From positions 354,817 to 418,816 of the forward strand of contig JAAOMT010000222.1 of NCBI GenBank assembly GCA_016748015.1: a stretch of 64,000 bases of DNA, read 5' to 3'. Source of the DNA: Geosiphon pyriformis. Lineage: Eukaryota > Glomeromycota > Glomeromycetes > Archaeosporales > Geosiphonaceae. The notes beneath the pieces are model-generated. The model was not told the DNA's origin. It ran no database searches and saw only the letters and a list, made by a program, of their open reading frames with translations. This document shows, piece after piece, positions 46,831 to 57,429 of this stretch. Positions within the stretch are counted from its first letter, which is position 1; each line of letters begins with the position of its first letter. A program made the translations under genes and the position numbers.

Positions 46831-46989
46831 ATTTCATCCCAAAAATATAACAAAAGATGAATATACAAAAATACCAACAACTCCAATATTACATAAATAC
46901 ACAATTGTTCAAGGAGAAATTATCTTAAAAGAAACAAAACAACATAAAACAACAATCAAAATATTTTATCAACCATTAAAATATACTTT

Positions 46990-47960
46990 ACCAAAAAAAC
47001 AAAAAAAATTCAGATCAACTAATCAGAGTAATTACAGAATAAGAGAAAGAGACAATATTATTCAATATGCACTCAGATCCAATAGCAGAACATTTTTACA
47101 AAGAAGCAATCATGGAAAAAATCAGAAAAAGATACTATTGGCCATCTATGTATTTAGATATTATTCAATATATCCAAAATTGTGATGCTTGTCAAAAAAA
47201 AAAAGAAACAAAACCCAATAAGCCATTGAGACCAATCAAAGTGGGACAACCATTTGATTACATTGGAATTGACTTAGTCAAACCATTAACAATCACCAGT
47301 AGAGACAACAGATATATTGCAGTAGCCATGAACTATCTCACAAAATGGCCAGAAGCAAAAGCCATTTAAAGAGCAGATGCAGAATCCATTGCCAAATTTG
47401 TTCATCAAGATTTGATCTGTTAATATAGATGTTCAAAAAAACTATTATTAGATCAAAAAACTCACTTTGTGAATAGAACATTGACAGAATTAAGTCAAAA
47501 TTTTGGAATAAAAAGACTATTATTATCATCATATCATCTACAAACAAATGGGTTAGTTGAAAGGTTTAACAGAATATTGTGTAAAGCAATAGCCAAAATC
47601 AGCCAAAAAAACCAGAACGAATGGAATTTGTTTATATCATCAATATTATTTGCTTACTGGACAATGAAGTAAGACACTACACAAACAACATTATTTGAAT
47701 TAGTATATAGTAGAACAACAACATTATCAGTTGAGATAGAAGTCAAAACATATCCAACAAAACCAATAACAGAAGAGAATTTTCAAAGAACATTGTTGAA
47801 AAGAACATATAACTTAATAGAGATACTAGAAAACAAATAGTGAAAAACAGCTAATAATATCCAAAAGTCACAAAAAAAACAAAAAAAAAGACATAATAAC
47901 TAATTACTAAATAAACCAATCAAATTTAAAATTGGAGACAAAGTATTTTTACATTGTACC
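46990..47960 (+). pseudogene. Gypsy-A1 integrase
   Basis: HHCC zinc domain: HSDPIAEHF and CDACQ (47070-47205). Core: DYIGIDLVKPL (first Asp, ~47262), LLLDQKTHF (second Asp, ~47449), LQTNGLVERFNRILCKAI (Glu, ~47560). GDKVFLHC near 47935 is the start of the C-terminal domain. Order and spacing are normal for Ty3/gypsy integrase. A TAA after PEAKAI (47367) and later stops inactivate it. Confidence 0.82.
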
Positions 47961-48941
47961 AAATGAAAAAACAATGGAATGGAAAATTTGACCTCAAATA
48001 GGATGGACCATTTCACATAGAAAAAATTCTAGAAAATAGAGCTTATAAATTAAGATTGAACAACAAAATTTTAACCAAAGCAGCATATAGAGATCAACTG
48101 AAACTATATCAAAACATAGTATTAGCATCTACCAGTAATATTCTACAATTGAGAGCACAGAGAATACTAGTTCAACCAGATGAGATTCCACAAGATCTGG
48201 AACCAATCATAGTTATTGAACCAAACATGTCAAATTGAACAACCAAAAAAGTATATAAATACACAGTATATGCAACAAAAGCAATAAAGAAAAAATGTAA
48301 ATACCAGACCATATTCACACTTTAGTTTAACAAATGTTTTAGGCTTTAAATTAACAACAAGTAAACATAGAAATTATCATCAACAACCAAACAATCTGTT
48401 ATTGAAACACCAAACAAAAAAAAAAGTACACCATACTAGCGACCACAAAAACAATCAATAAACTGGTCAAATAAAATAGTAGAGAAAGTAAAAAACACTT
48501 TTGGAAAGATAACCATTATCATTCTAACAGAAGAACTAACAAAAAAAAATTGGAATTAATGAATAAACCAACTTTTAATACCATACTGCTACTATCAATT
48601 GGAACAAAAAATAGATATTCAAAAGTTATATCTTGATAAATCCAAGAGAATCTTCAATTAAAAGATAATCCAGAATATTGAAGACATTATTAGAAAGAAA
48701 ACAAACTTGACACTATACATTAAGACCATTTATTGACTACACACTATATTTCAAAACTACCCAGAAGTATTGTTACATTCTGACATGGAAACAATAATCA
48801 TTAATCAATAGAGAAAAATGAACAATTCACAAATTAAAGAAATAAAGAATAGGGTGGAACAGATACTACTTAAAAAAGAAGTATTTAACATAATTCAAAA
48901 TAAAGATTTCAATAGAGTTCAACATTAAAAGGAGAAGATAA
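47961..48941 (+). other. Gypsy-A1 3' non-coding/C-terminal region with polypurine tract
   Basis: Decayed tail of the polyprotein (to about 48300) and untranslated sequence. AAAAGGAGAAGA at 48927-48938, immediately before the 3' LTR, is the polypurine tract that primes plus-strand cDNA. Confidence 0.65.
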
Positions 48942-49822
48942 TATTACTCATAAAGAAAACGGTTATAAAAAATAGTAGACCAATAAGAGAGTAGTAGTTA
49001 GCATGTAAGCATATTGCTTAGCAATATAGAACAATGTCAGAAATTATGGCACATTGCTTAGCAATGTGGAGTGATATTAGAAAATTAGGGCACATTGCTT
49101 AGCAATATGAGCATTGCTCAAGAAATTATAGCACATTGCTTGAGAATGTGAGCAATCTTATAGAACATAAATTAGGTATATATAGCAATAGCATAAGAAA
49201 CAGAAAAGACAGACTTCTTAGTTTAGATTTGATTTAAGCAACCTTCTACATCACAAATATTAATAAATAATTATTCAATATCTCAAATCCACTTCTCACT
49301 ATTAACACTTTATGTTGATAGTAATTGATACTTAACTATACTGGAACAATAGCTCTTAATCACGGCTATTAATAGGATACTAACATTTATTGTCTTGGCT
49401 TATTTCTTTATTTTCTTTTATTTTCTTTTGTTTTGTTATTTTTTGTTGGGTATTAATTAATTAAAGGATTAAAATGCTGAATTACTGATATCAGGATATA
49501 GCACTGATAAAAGACCTAAGAATAAGAATAAACACTCAGATTTAAGGATAGCTTATCAGAAGATTGCTAGCCACCATGCCAAAAAAAGAATTGACAGAAT
49601 TGTAATTTCAGGAAGTAACAAACAACAACTACTTAATCTGCAGGTTAATATTGAAAACACCATTTAAAGAAAATTACATTAAAATCTCTGTTCATTATAC
49701 AAAAGACTTAACCAAAACTTTTAGATACAGTTAACTGTTAAAAACCAACATCATTATATCAATTGAGCACCAAATTACAAGTTTGTTATTTGCTTTGAGA
49801 CTCCAAATAATTACTTGTAATA
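48942..49822 (+). repeat. 3' LTR of Gypsy-A1
   Basis: 881 bp, TATTACTCAT (TGTTA with G to A) to ACTTGTAATA (TAACA with C to T). In the first 320 bases I count 34 differences from the 5' LTR: 33 transitions, 1 transversion, no gaps. TATA box at 49177-49184, palindromic array at 49009-49166. Confidence 0.93.
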
Positions 49823-51449
49823 TCATCAATTAGATTAAAAGCATAAAAGAGATTTTTTTCTGGTTGGCTTGTACTCTCACTTTTTGGAGGTACACCTACT
49901 AGTTTAAAAGCTGATAAACAGTAGCTTTAATTAAGGGATTCTTTTCAAAAAAATTGATATTGACATGATTGGATTTTTGATTGGAGACATTGTTGTTAAC
50001 AGTTTTGTTGTTTTTAATTGTCATTGTTTCTAAGAACTGGAGAAGACAAAGGAGAATTGTTGCAATTTCTGGAAAAATGTTTAGTTAATCCACAGCAATA
50101 ACACACAAGTGGGCCATGATTTTGTTGTTTTTGATAAGAAGATTGCTGGGACTGATTAAAACAGAGTTCAAATCTGGATTTTTGTGGTTGTTAATTCTTT
50201 CTGACTGCTTGGGTTAAGAGTTCTAGTAACTGTGCAAGATTAGCTGTGAGTCTATCTATTAACTGTTTATTTAGATCTTGAATTTGGGCAGCAAAAGAGA
50301 TAGCAGCTATTTGGGGAGCAAAAGCCATAACAAGAGCAAAAGCAAAAACTGGAAAAGTGGATCTCAGATGCATTTTTTGGTTATCTTCTATTTTTTGGGC
50401 AAGTTCAATAGCCATATCCATTGTGTAATTATCTTTCAAGACCAAGAAAAGCCAAAAAGCATATAAAAGATTGGTTCTTAATTTTTTTGTAAAGAAATGT
50501 ATTTTCTGTTCTTCCATCCAATTTTTTCCTAAGTCTACCTGTTTAATTAGCTTTCTTATTGCTTTGGCATATTTAGTTATTATTTTTCTTGAGCCTTGAG
50601 TTCTTTTTTCTAATTCTATGTGCCACTTGGATATCAAGATTGGAGTTTTGAACTTATTTTCAAACTGGATAGTAAAAGAGGTGTTGTTTTCTTCAGCATT
50701 TGCAGATTTCTATCTAATAATTCTTTGATGAACATTGGCATCTGTTTCTTGTGAAAACCAGATAGCAGGAAAGTTTTGGAGATAGCCACCAACAATTTGG
50801 AACTTGTATTTATTATCATATTGATTGGCTGTAGCAGTTCTTTCAAAGTCATCCAACCATTTAATTAGATCTTGTACATTACCTTTGAATAGTGGTAGTG
50901 AGATATTGTTTTTTCTTTCTAAAGCAGTTTGTATATCTTGGAGAGTGGCCAGGATGTTTACTTGTATGAAGTCATTAGCCATTGGTTTAGGGGTAACTGT
51001 TTGTGTGGATGAGTTTGATTTACTTGATAAAAAGTCAAAAACAAAAACAGTTTAGTAGCTTTCTTTTTTTGTTTCAAAGGGAGTTTTAATTGATTGATGA
51101 GCAGCAATCCAAATATGGATTTGATAATTCAGATATTCGAAATCAGAAAGCTGTTGTTCAAAAATTGTAGAGTATAAAAGTTGATTAATACTGTTGTTTT
51201 TTTTTTAAAGTTGTCTTTAAAATAAGCTTGGTCAAAGTAATAAGTTGTATAAGCTGTGTAAATTTCAGCTGAATGCTCATTTAAAAACCAGTTCCAAAAG
51301 TTTTGAAATTGTCTGCTAGATTGTTTTTTAATAGGGAAGCAAATTAAGCAGGAGAGCAAAAAATTAAGTTCAATAAAGTCTAAATTGTTTTTGTTGTGTG
51401 CTTCAAAATATTCTTCTAATTGTTGTGGCAAATATGAATAATCATTCAT
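49823..51449 (-). pseudogene. Gypsy-B Gag with CCHC knuckle
   Basis: Minus strand from MNDYSYLPQQL (51449). The Gag core is LPLFKGNVQDLIKWLDDFER (~50890) and VGGYLQNFPAIWFSQ, continuing after a TAG (expected Gln) into ISKWHIELEKRTQG, MDMAIELAQKIEDNQ and AQIQDLNKQLIDRL. The zinc knuckle CYCCGLTKHFSRNC (C-x2-C-x4-H-x4-C) is at 50103-50062. The last codons before 49823 (FYAFNLID) run in frame into 39853. Few stops: the least decayed Gag here. Confidence 0.82.
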
Positions 51450-51500
51450 ACAATAGAAAACAAGTGGATTTTGACAACCTTACAGAGAGCACTACTTTTA

Positions 51501-52191
51501 TGTTACAGGTTGGAGTAACAAGCTAACAGATAGCAAAGGAGAACAAAATTGTAGAATGATGAAAAGAATCAAAAAAAATTTAACTTCAAAGAGCAAATTA
51601 AATAAGTATGAATTCAATATGTAAGATCAGTCTCATAAAATATCTCAGTTACTATACTTTTTAAAAGATAATTGGAAAATCTAAAAATAGAAGAATAATC
51701 CATATTGTTAACAAATAATCACACACTGGTATAATTCTATGCCTTATATTGGCACTCTTAGAATTTAATATTAGATATCAGATGTATTCTTCAATCACAT
51801 TTTATTCAATAATCTTTAAATACTGCAATTACACATTTCAGAAAAAAAGTAAAAAATAACCAACAAGTAATCTTTTATTCCAAGATGTTCAAATACTTAA
51901 AAAGAAAAAAAAGAAAATTAGCAATAAGAAAATGATTAAAATAAAAGTTGTTATTTTATTTTTTTTCTTTCTTTGATTCTTACATACTTTTTTACAACTA
52001 AAAGATTCATTGCTTATATAGCTATTAAAAGTGGTCAATGATCAGATCAACAACTAAGTCAATAATCAGATCAATGATTAGGTTATTGATCAGATTAATA
52101 ATCACTATCTAAAAATAGGATGGCTAATTATATGACATCAGTAGCTAATACATGTAATAATTAATAAAAAGTGTGAGTTTTAACCATAACA
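51501..52191 (-). repeat. 5' LTR of Gypsy-B
   Basis: 691 bp; on the plus strand TGTTACAGGTTGG...AACCATAACA. Contains the uninterrupted site corresponding to the solo LTR at 33954. Downstream on the minus strand, AGTGCTCTCTGTAAGG resembles the Gypsy-A primer-binding site. Confidence 0.9.
52033..52104 (-). repeat. 12-bp tandem array in Gypsy-B 5' LTR (6 units)
   Basis: Six units of the GGTCAATGATCA type, against eight in the other LTR of the same element and nine at 381-488. Confidence 0.78.
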
Positions 52192-52342
52192 CTATATTTA
52201 ATTAAAACTTAATTACTAAAACTATCTTTAACAGCCAATTTTTAAAAACAAAACTTTTAACCAGTATTATATAGAGTTTATTTAACAATTCAATCTTAGC
52301 AAAATACTTAACTATTACAGAAAAAATAATAAGAACTTTTAT

Positions 52343-53368
52343 TGTTACTAGTAAAATTTTAGCCATTAATTAACATAAAATTACTCTTATAATTTTTATT
52401 AATAATTAGCATATATTATTATTATTTTAATTATCACTTATTAATTAACCAAATTATTGAATATTACTATTTAATTAATAATTTAATTAATATAATACAC
52501 AAATATAATAATCAAATTATGCAGTACATCAAACTTTATAACATTCTAAAATTTGCAAAAATTTACAAAATATCTTAATAGTTTACTGAAATTATTTATA
52601 GTTTGTTAAAATAACTTGTAATTTGTCAAAATATATCTTTAATTTATTAAAATTATAGCAAAAAAAAAATTCAAGCTTAAAAAATAGTACTATGACAAGT
52701 TATATAAAAAAATAGCTTCTTTTTTTGAAAAAAATATATTTTATTTTAGTCAGAAATATCTTATCTATCTTAGAAATACTTTTATTTTTATTAATAAAAT
52801 AAATATTTTAAAAACAAAATTATTAATTATTTGTATTTAAAATTTTCTAAAACTCAACTAACATTTTAAAATTGATTAACTATTAATTTCAATAATTTGT
52901 TAATAACTTTAGATCTGAACAAAAAACAATTTTTTTAACAAAAATCTTTTTTCTTTATATTTTTTTTATTTATTTTTTACTTTTTTTATTATATATTAAA
53001 ATAATCTACAAACAAGATTTTGTAAAAAAGTTGATTTTTATAGCAAAGTAACTACATATTTTTAGTAAGCTTTTAGATAAGCAATTCTTAAAAAAAAATT
53101 GATTTTCACCACAAAGTAATTACACATTTTTAGTAAGTTTTTAGACAAGAAATTTTTAAGAAAGAGTTAACTTTTACTACAAAGTAACTATATAAGTAAT
53201 TAATATAGAATTGGTCATTTTACTTATAAGTCCAGTAGTTCAAATTATAGAAAATAATTTAAAAATAAATTCAGTTATTAGAAATTTAATAGCTTCTAGT
53301 AATAGCAAATTCACAACAAAATAACATTAACAACATTCAGAAAAAAAGACCAAAAATCTCTAATAATA
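52343..53368 (+). repeat. 5' LTR of Gypsy-C
   Basis: TGTTACTAGTAAAATTTT...CTAATAATA (terminal ACA changed to ATA), about 1026 bp. It is inverted relative to the solo copy at 58010-58965, which defines both ends, and related to the split copy at 13258-13464 plus 17786-18287. A TATATAAAAAAATAG stretch near 52694 may be its TATA box. Confidence 0.75.
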
Positions 53369-55590
53369 TTTAGTGTCTTTCTATAAAAATAATACAATAA
53401 CAACAATTTCAAAGTGATACTATATCAAATATAACAACTCTAAAATACTATCAGTTAATTTACACTTACTACAAACAATAATTTGAAATCCAAAACAGAA
53501 TAATAGCTTTTAAGAAAACATTTTTTTAATATATTGAAACCAAATCAATAATTATCTTTTTAAAAATTATAATATCACAAAAGTCAAGTAAAATCTTCTT
53601 AAAAATTTCATTTATTATTTAAATAAAGACCCAAAAAACATTAGTGCTAACAGTTGTGTTACTTACTTTTAAGAACTTAATTATAACATTATTAAATTTT
53701 GTGAAAAAAATATTTTGCCAATTTATAATTTATTTTTAAACTTGAATTTGAATCCAAAACAAGCAAAAAATACATAACCAATTTATACAATATTTAACAC
53801 ACCAAAAACAAATTTTCAACATTTGCAAACACTAAAACAAAAAACCAGTTCCAAACTACTATTTTTAATTACACACTTTTTAGCTTCTCTTATACAAACT
53901 TAAATACCAAATTCATTATTTAACTATTTTTCAAAACCAAAAGACTTTATATTACCAAAAAACCCAATATAACAGCCTAAATAAATTTTTATCAGCACAA
54001 ATTTTCTCAATTTCTTAGCAGAAAACCAAAGTAATTACTCTAATAACAATAAAAATGTTTTTGAATTTACTAAAAAAAACTACCAAAAATAAAAATACAA
54101 AAAAAATAGTAATTACTTATATTACAAAAATTACTGAATTTATAAAAAAAAATATTAACATTAGTTTTCAAGAATAGTTTAACAAAGTCTTAAAAACAGA
54201 AGATACAAATAATTGAAATGCAATAAGAATGTTAAAAGTAAAAAATTACTTTTTTTAATAAACAACAGAAAAATAGTTCGAGAACTTAAACACACTTTTT
54301 AAAAACTGAGAAGTATTTAAAGATGCTTTTTCAAAACAGTTTATTAACAACAATACTTCTATTACTCTTTAAAACCAGTTCCAAAACATCAAACAAGAAT
54401 TTTTTAAATCTATTATAATCTATTTTAAGAAGTTTAACAAACTTTTTAGAAGAATTTGACAATTAAAACCAATAATTACTATTTCAATGCTCAAATTTTG
54501 AATTAATTTATTGTAAAACTAAAGAATAAATTAATTAAAAAAGTTTGTTTATATGCACCAGAAGATTTGGCCACTGTTATTTAACATGCTAAAGCCTATG
54601 AAATAACAATAGAAAAAGCAAACTGCATAAAATTTGTCAATTTTACAATTAGCAAAATTACTTTAGTAGCTAAAAAAAAATCAACCAACTGACCAAAAAA
54701 ATAAAAAACTATTTTACAAACCAATAACAATAGTTACTACAGAAATATTAACTGCTATAACAATAAAACCAAAGCAATTTTTTACTATTACCAAACAACC
54801 AATCTTAAAGCTATTATTATTGTAAAATTTTAGAGCATTGAAAATAAGACTGCTAAAAAATACAACAAAATTAGCAGCCAAAAAATAATTAATATTATTT
54901 TCAATCTTAACAGTTATATTATTAACTATTATTACCTATTTATTACTTGTCAAATCTTAAAACAATTATTATCAATCTGCTTTACAACTAATATAACAAC
55001 AATATTAGCAACTATTACAGATTTAACAATATTAATTACCACCCATCTAACAATATCAAGTATCTGTTTGAAAATTGGTTCAACAAAACTAATTTACACC
55101 ACAAAATCAATTCTTAAATAACAATAAAATTAATTTTAACAATTAACTAATTTTTTGAAATTTAATACAACAAAAACCTAATTACTACTATATACAACCC
55201 AGTTATTTAACAATGTTTAAAGAACAGAATTTTTATTAAACTGTATTTTTTGAAAATAAAGCTACAACACTAAGACAAAATCTTTTTTGCAATAACTATA
55301 TTATTTCATCAGTCAAGATTGCTGAAAATTCCAATCTTTTTGATATTTTTCTATTTGAATTTGAAGCAAACAAATTACTATTTTTGCTTAGTAATACAGC
55401 AATTAATGAACAAAAAGCAATTATAACTATGTATATTAAAGCTAAAGTAGAAAAAAAACAAATTTGATTAATTTTAGACAATAAATCTATTAGAAGTATT
55501 ATTATTTACTAATTAATACAACAGCTTAAATGAAATATAAATAAACCAGTTCAAACAGTTTTTGTCACAACTGATAATATAAGCCAGAAA
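53369..55590 (+). pseudogene. Gypsy-C Gag/protease region
   Basis: Too decayed for a full reading. Recognisable: VCLYAPEDLATVI-like residues with stops (~54545), AYEITIEKANCIKFV (~54595), and a protease-like INFRx-IYQKYYYLL position near 55470. The only open frames are on the other strand and are spurious. Assignment rests mainly on position between LTR and dUTPase. Confidence 0.5.
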
Positions 55591-55990
55591 AAGTACATAA
55601 AATTGATGCAAAATATGATTTATAATATTCAAGAAAAAATACTTTGGTCTTTTAATCAAAGTTTTTAACAAAAATCAATTTCAAAATTGCTCTCAAAATT
55701 TTATCAGAAGCAATAGTCCAAATTGCTTCTTGATTATCTTTGGTTAGCAAAAGAATCAATATTAAAGAAAAAGTTATAAATACAAGATACATTAAAGATA
55801 TTACAATTATATTACAAAATAAAACAGAAAAACTATTTAAAATTAAACATGCTAAGAAAATTGCTCAAGCAATTTATTTATTCTTAATCAGTATTTTGAA
55901 TTTACAATCAGTTATATTAAGAGAACAATTAAACAAAAGCAAAAAAAGAATCCAAGATTTTGGTTCAACTGAATAATTTACAGTTTTAGT
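55591..55990 (+). pseudogene. Gypsy-C dUTPase domain
   Basis: ILSEAIVQIAS...VSKRINIKEKVINTRYIKDITIIL (motif 2-3 region), KHAKKIAQAIYL (motif 4) and RIQDFGSTE (motif 5, normally GFGSTG) lie in one frame between about 55690 and 55976. Motif 1 is not readable. The fold and order match trimeric dUTPases. Same place in the polyprotein as in Gypsy-A1, yet the sequence is clearly divergent from it. Confidence 0.75.
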
Positions 55991-57429
55991 TAATATAACT
56001 CTTAATATATAGAATAAATCTTATCAGATTCTTTGATTTCTATAACCAATTACTATTTTATTCTTTAAAAAATATCAAAAAATTTATATCTGTTCAAAAC
56101 TTATTATTATACAACAAATATTTAAATTATATAAACAAATTTGTTTGAAGCATAAAATTTTAATTTTAAACATTTATATTTCTAAGAAATAAAAAAGTTT
56201 CAAGTTATATTCTATAATTTTAAAAATTACCTAATTATTTTATTAAATAGGCTAGAAATTAAAATTATATATAGCAATATTTTTTAAGAAAAAATTTTTT
56301 AAATTGTTTTAAATTTCATTAAAATTGTAAGACATATATTATTTTCAAACTCAAAAATTATTTTTATTATTAAAAACTACTATATTCATAAAGAAAAACT
56401 TTTGCAAATTAACATGGGTTCTTTAGAACTCTAACAACAAAAACAACTAAAGCAACTTATTACAAAATATGCTGATATATTTGTCAAAGACAATAATAAT
56501 TTAGAAAAAACTGATATTGTTTAGCATTAGATTTACACTAAAAATGCTCTACCAAAATATTAACAATCTTATTAAGTTCTACTAGTTAGTTATCAATTTA
56601 TTAGAAAAAAAGTACAACAAATAATTAATAATAGCCTTATTTAACTATCTAAAAGCTTCTGAATTTTACCAATAGTCTTTGTAAAAAAAAAAAAAAATTG
56701 TTTTTGTATTAACTATTGTCAACTGAACAGTATTATAATTAGAAATGCATATTTTCTTTCAAGAATTAACAATATGCTAGATGTTCTAGAAAAAGCCAAG
56801 TTTTTTCAACTTTAAAATTGAAAACAAATACTGGCAAGTTAAAATAGATCTAAATGATTGAATCAAAACAGTCTTTACTACTCAAAAAAAACTACAAATT
56901 TAATATTATAATTTTTGGACTTTGTAATATACCAATAAAATTCTAGTAACTTATAAATGTTATTTATAAAGAATTTTTATAGCAATCAGTAGTTATTTAT
57001 TTTAATAATACTAATATGTACTCTTTAACTTTTGAAGTTTATTTAATTTATTTGTGAAAAGTTTTTTAATAACTATGAAAAACAGAATTAAAACTAAATA
57101 TTAAAAAATATTACTTTGAAAAAACAAGTTTAATCTTTTTTGAATATATTGTTAGCAAAAATGGAATCCAATTTAATTCAGAAACTATTAATACTGTAAA
57201 AAATTTCTAAGTTTCTCATAATATTACAGAATTAAAAAAATTCATAAAATTAGTTTTTTATTACCAAAAATTTATTAAAAAATTTTCAAAAATTACCAAA
57301 CTATTTAATTATCTAACCAATAAAAATGTTAAATACCAATAAATTAAAAAACAACAAAAAGTTTTTAAAATTCTTAAAACCAGACTGATAACAGCTTTAG
57401 TTTTTATCTATTCAGATTTTAACAAATAG
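55991..57429 (+). pseudogene. Gypsy-C reverse transcriptase
   Basis: QLKQLITKYADIFVKDNNNL and KTDIVxHQIYTKNALP (~56440-56540) precede FCINYCQLNSIIIRNAYFL (~56705) and VIYFNNTNMYSLTF, where YLDD has become YFNN (~56995). Frames shift between blocks. RNase H begins near 57395 and is cut by the Gypsy-A2 LTR. Confidence 0.68.

Larger units (their letters stand above)
39854..49822 (+). mobile_element. Gypsy-A1, complete Ty3/gypsy retrotransposon with dUTPase
   Basis: 9969 bp with two 881-bp LTRs (39854-40734 and 48942-49822), primer-binding site and polypurine tract. Internal order: leader/Gag, CCHC knuckle, protease, Cys-rich and zinc-ribbon linker, dUTPase, RT, RNase H, integrase, tail. It is inserted in Gypsy-B. 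The flanking tetranucleotides are TTGT and TCAT, both one transition away from TCGT, consistent with one CpG-containing duplication deaminated on opposite strands. Premature stops fall almost entirely at Gln and Trp codons. The family type is one I associate with Rhizophagus genomes from memory. Confidence 0.92.
33669..52191 (-). mobile_element. Gypsy-B, full-length Ty3/gypsy retrotransposon carrying two nested insertions
   Basis: Minus-strand LTR retrotransposon. Its outer borders are proven by TG...CA LTR ends and an identical 4-bp duplication CTAT at 33665-33668 and 52192-52195. Reading 5' to 3': LTR (52191-51501), Gag (51449-49823), [Gypsy-A insertion 39854-49822], protease, RT, RNase H, integrase, C-terminal segment (39853-35262), LTR (35202-33669) with a solo LTR inside. 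Without insertions it is about 7.7 kb. The Gag-to-protease reading frame is continuous when Gypsy-A plus one 4-bp duplication is removed. Stops and active-site losses make it inactive. No dUTPase is visible in this family. Confidence 0.9.
52343..57429 (+). mobile_element. Gypsy-C, strongly decayed Ty3/gypsy element, interrupted by Gypsy-A2
   Basis: 5' LTR (52343-53368), primer-binding-like TTTAGTGTCTTTCTATAAA, decayed Gag and protease (about 53400-55600), dUTPase (55600-55990), RT (56420-57420). The coding region stops near the RNase H start (LVFIYSDFNK) at 57429, where the Gypsy-A2 LTR begins. The remainder presumably lies beyond the window. Much older than Gypsy-A1: scarcely any frame exceeds 80 codons. 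Confidence 0.72.

Noticed and set aside
41700-47700. Alternative nuclear genetic code (TAA/TAG as Gln, TGA as Trp)
   Set aside because: The intact genes CMC1, PMT2, ERB1 and the Acinus-like gene contain no in-frame stops after splicing and end normally at TAA or TGA. Transposon copies also lose catalytic residues. Decay explains the pattern better.
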